Assembly (NCBI GenBank): GCA_905213905.1
Contig: CAJMKD010000042.1
Span: 1-16,672 of the forward strand
DNA length: 16,672 nucleotides
Direction of reading: 5' to 3'
DNA from: an uncultured Sutterella sp.
GTDB taxonomy: Bacteria; Pseudomonadota; Gammaproteobacteria; Burkholderiales; Burkholderiaceae_F
In this document: piece by piece, positions 14,535 through 16,672 of the stretch
Numbering within the stretch: position 1 is the first letter of the stretch
Layout: every line of letters starts with the position of its first letter
Made by a program: the position numbers and the translations under genes
The notes under the pieces: model-generated
Database searches by the model: none
The model's input: the letters and a program-made list of their open reading frames with translations, nothing else
What the model was told of the DNA's origin: nothing

Positions 14535-16672
14535 ATGACCGAATTGAATTCCGAATCGATGCCAGACGCGACAGCTTCGACCGAAGCCAATCCTTCGAGA
14601 CAAAACGAGGCTAAAGCACCTGCCAAAAAGCCGTCCGGCGCGAAGACACAGGCGTCGTCCGCCACGAAATCGAAGGCTTCGGCCAAGTCATCGTCCGCTT
14701 CCAAAAAGTCCGCTAAGCCCGCTTCCAAGCGTCCAGCGAAGGCCACAAGCAAGAGCGCGGCTTCCGGGACCAAAGCTTCGAAAAGCAGCCAAACGAAGAA
14801 AGCGAACTCATCCGTCAAGCCTTCTGCAGCACCGCAAACCAATCCGGACGATGTCTTCCGATCGATCTCGACGCTGGTTCAGGCGGATTCGAAAGGCGCG
14901 TCCAATGCAATTTCGAATGCCCATTCCGATGCTCGTGCGGCTCAATCTTCTTCGGACCGTGCGCCACAGCCCGTCGATTCTGCGAAAGCCGCCGATCCCA
15001 GCAGCGTTCTCGAAGGCAAGAACGCTGCCGTTACGCCTTCACCTCAAGAGGAGCGTCAGACGGCTGCTTCTTCGCTTGCGGATGGCGAGCCGAAAACGCC
15101 TGATGCTGCGCCGTCTGACGAGCAACCCAGCCGCAAATCGGGCGCATCAGCGATTCGCTATGGTGAAAATCTCGCGCTCGCTGCCGGCGGCAATTCTGCG
15201 GAAGCGCCCGAATCCGCAAAATTTGCCGAGGCCGCTGAAGCCCCCGAAGCGGCAAAAGCCTCAGAAGCGTTAGGCAGCGCCGCGCCGTCGGAAGAATCCG
15301 GCCGCGCCGATGCCGCCTCTGACGAGCCTCACCACGAGGTCGAGCGGCTCGAAGGCCGCCGCATCGTCATCCGCAGGGAACGCGTCGAACTCGAAGGAAG
15401 CGCGCCGATCGAAGCACTTGCACAGTATCTCCCGGAAGTTGACGACGAATCGGGTGCCCTTCGGCCCGGCAATGACGAAGCCGTTGCGAAGCAGCTCGCT
15501 CTCGACGCCCGTAAAGCGGCAGAGCGTGAAAGCATCCTCGAAATGCGCGAAGCGGCGGACGAACGCCGCCGCCAAGCCGTCGAAGAAGCGCTTGCCGCTC
15601 ACGTTGCGAAGGCAGGGAAGAAAGGCCGTTCGTTCTCGCCCGAAGCGCTCGAGGCGGAACGGCTTCGCATATCTGCAAAGCTCAAGAAAGCCGAAGCCAA
15701 AGCGATCAAGCGCGAAATCGTGCGCCAGCGCTTCATCGCTGAAGCGACCCTCGAAGAGAACGACCTGCCCTGGTACTTTGCCGGGCCGGAAGCCGTGAAC
15801 CGGCATGTCGCCGCGATTATTTCATCGTCGCCTTCGGAAGGCGCGACGCCCGACGGCGCTTATCGCGAACGCGAAGCGCTTCGGCTTTCGCTTCAGGAAG
15901 CCCGTTCAAATCTCACGAAAGACCTGGCTCGCCTCGAGAAGCTTCTTTCAGATCAGCACCAAGATCTGCCGGAAGATGAACGCGCGGCGCTCGCCTATGT
16001 CCACGCGAAAAAGGAAGAAGCGTTGAAGCACGTTGAGACACTTTGTTCTGCCTTTGAAGCCGACGAGCACCATGAAGCCCGTCACCTCTCCCGCTTCCTC
16101 GTCGGGGCGCATGGCTATCAGGCGCAGAACCCGAAGAAGCCGTTCCTCGAGCAGCACCTGCGCTTTCAGAATCTTCGCAGCATTCTCGGCCTCTGTCGTC
16201 CATGTGCTGACGCCATGGATGGCGCCTTTCACGGCGCTGGCGCTCCCCTTCTGAACAGTCAAGCTGACGCTGCAGAGCAGCAGCGAAAAAGCGATGATGA
16301 GCGTTCGCATGAAAGCTCAATCGACGGCACGATCGACGGCGTGAAAGAAGGCCAGAACATTGCGGGGAACGATTCTCACAACGAGTCTCGCGATGGATGC
16401 CGCGATGAATGCCACGTTGAAAGTCGCAGCGAAAAGCACGAGCGCGGCTGCAACGAAGACAAAGAAAGTGAAGAACTGGAGCAGGCTGCCCGCTCCGGCA
16501 ATGCGCCGCAAGGACACACAGGCGATCGGGCGCGATCAGCCTCGCCGAGTCCCATCGGCGGCGCGGCGAGCGTGGCTCGGAAGCTCGCCGCGAGTGCCGC
16601 CCTCCTCCTCGCCTGCGCGGCGGGTTGCGCTTATCTCCTCACGCCCCCTGCGCCCGACGTGCAGTTCGCGGT
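14535..16672 (+). CDS. Large Lys/Ala-rich coiled-coil protein with a C-terminal membrane anchor, partial
   Basis: An uninterrupted frame of 712 codons runs off the right edge. I do not recognise the body. Residues about 25-95 are a Lys/Ser/Ala/Pro tract of the histone-H1 or HctB kind (AKKPSGAK, SKASAKSSSASKKSAKPASK). Residues about 100-265 are Ala/Ser/Glu-rich and disordered. Residues about 312-405 and 442-505 are charged coiled coils, separated by LEENDLPWYFAGPEAVNRHV. Residues about 510-555 look folded (EARHLSRFLVGAHGYQ, LEQHLRFQNLRSILGLC). Residues about 580-655 are acidic with scattered Cys and His. A membrane segment (KLAASAALLLACAAGCAYLL, 683-702) is followed by TPPAPDVQFAV. It starts 38 nt after traC with no clear ribosome site. 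F systems have trbI at this position, and the C-terminus resembles a TrbI N-terminus, so this is either a TrbI with a huge cytoplasmic extension or two genes in one frame. Confidence 0.72.
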   Translation, partial: MTELNSESMPDATASTEANPSRQNEAKAPAKKPSGAKTQASSATKSKASAKSSSASKKSAKPASKRPAKATSKSAASGTKASKSSQTKKANSSVKPSAAPQTNPDDVFRSISTLVQADSKGASNAISNAHSDARAAQSSSDRAPQPVDSAKAADPSSVLEGKNAAVTPSPQEERQTAASSLADGEPKTPDAAPSDEQPSRKSGASAIRYGENLALAAGGNSAEAPESAKFAEAAEAPEAAKASEALGSAAPSEESGRADAASDEPHHEVERLEGRRIVIRRERVELEGSAPIEALAQYLPEVDDESGALRPGNDEAVAKQLALDARKAAERESILEMREAADERRRQAVEEALAAHVAKAGKKGRSFSPEALEAERLRISAKLKKAEAKAIKREIVRQRFIAEATLEENDLPWYFAGPEAVNRHVAAIISSSPSEGATPDGAYREREALRLSLQEARSNLTKDLARLEKLLSDQHQDLPEDERAALAYVHAKKEEALKHVETLCSAFEADEHHEARHLSRFLVGAHGYQAQNPKKPFLEQHLRFQNLRSILGLCRPCADAMDGAFHGAGAPLLNSQADAAEQQRKSDDERSHESSIDGTIDGVKEGQNIAGNDSHNESRDGCRDECHVESRSEKHERGCNEDKESEELEQAARSGNAPQGHTGDRARSASPSPIGGAASVARKLAASAALLLACAAGCAYLLTPPAPDVQFA
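16572..16672 (+). other. TrbI-like membrane anchor segment, possible separate GTG start
   Basis: From an in-frame GTG at 16572 the reading is a short basic start, a 20-residue membrane span and then APDVQFAV, similar in layout to F-type TrbI (short cytoplasmic start, one span, then a P-x-V-x-F-like motif). No ribosome site precedes the GTG. The gene order traC then trbI in F supports the idea. The rest lies outside the window. Confidence 0.35.

Overview
The window is almost certainly a composite, probably a metagenomic assembly chimera, of DNA from at least three gut bacteria. Bases 1 to about 3243 are moderate-GC, all on the minus strand, and look like a Lachnospiraceae-type Firmicute. Bases about 3243 to 3904 are a GC-richer internal piece of purL from a different Firmicute, with a Faecalibacterium/Oscillospiraceae-like feel. 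From about 3905 to the right edge the DNA is GC-rich proteobacterial, most likely a gut betaproteobacterium of the Sutterella/Parasutterella type. The taxon assignments are inference from codon use and protein resemblance. The joins themselves are well supported, because genes are cut mid-domain on both sides.

Region 1 (1-3259, minus strand) reads, in transcription order, as follows. First comes the C-terminal end of a Cof-type HAD phosphatase, cut by the first join. Next is greA with its own consensus promoter. Then a second consensus promoter inside the 3' end of greA drives a TPP riboswitch and an intrinsic terminator, followed by thiM, thiE and an in-frame HAD phosphatase-ThiD fusion that runs off the left edge. 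Together these make a thiamine salvage and assembly operon: ThiM phosphorylates the thiazole, ThiD phosphorylates the pyrimidine, ThiE joins them to thiamine phosphate, and the HAD domain is a good candidate for the thiamine-phosphate phosphatase. TPP shuts the operon off.

Region 2 (about 3245-3904, plus strand) is a purL fragment. It covers the end of the synthetase part and the first residues of the glutamine amidotransferase domain, with both ends lost at joins.

Region 3 (about 3905-16672) carries F-type conjugative type IV secretion genes: traK and traB at 3925-6328, then traV, traC, and a large unrecognised gene that runs off the right edge and ends in a TrbI-like membrane anchor. The canonical order K-B-V-C is kept but is split by about 4.5 kb. 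That interval holds a bidirectional terminator, a convergent gsiB-type glutathione/peptide binding-protein gene, 1.3 kb of apparently non-coding, AT-richer DNA, and two unrecognised co-oriented genes (9296-9664 and 9672-10724) directly upstream of traV.

The best leads are the HAD-ThiD fusion, the unknown gene pair beside traV, and the histone-H1-like, coiled-coil protein downstream of traC. Any claim that links genes across bases 3243-3260 or about 3897-3925 should be treated as an artefact until read mapping says otherwise.
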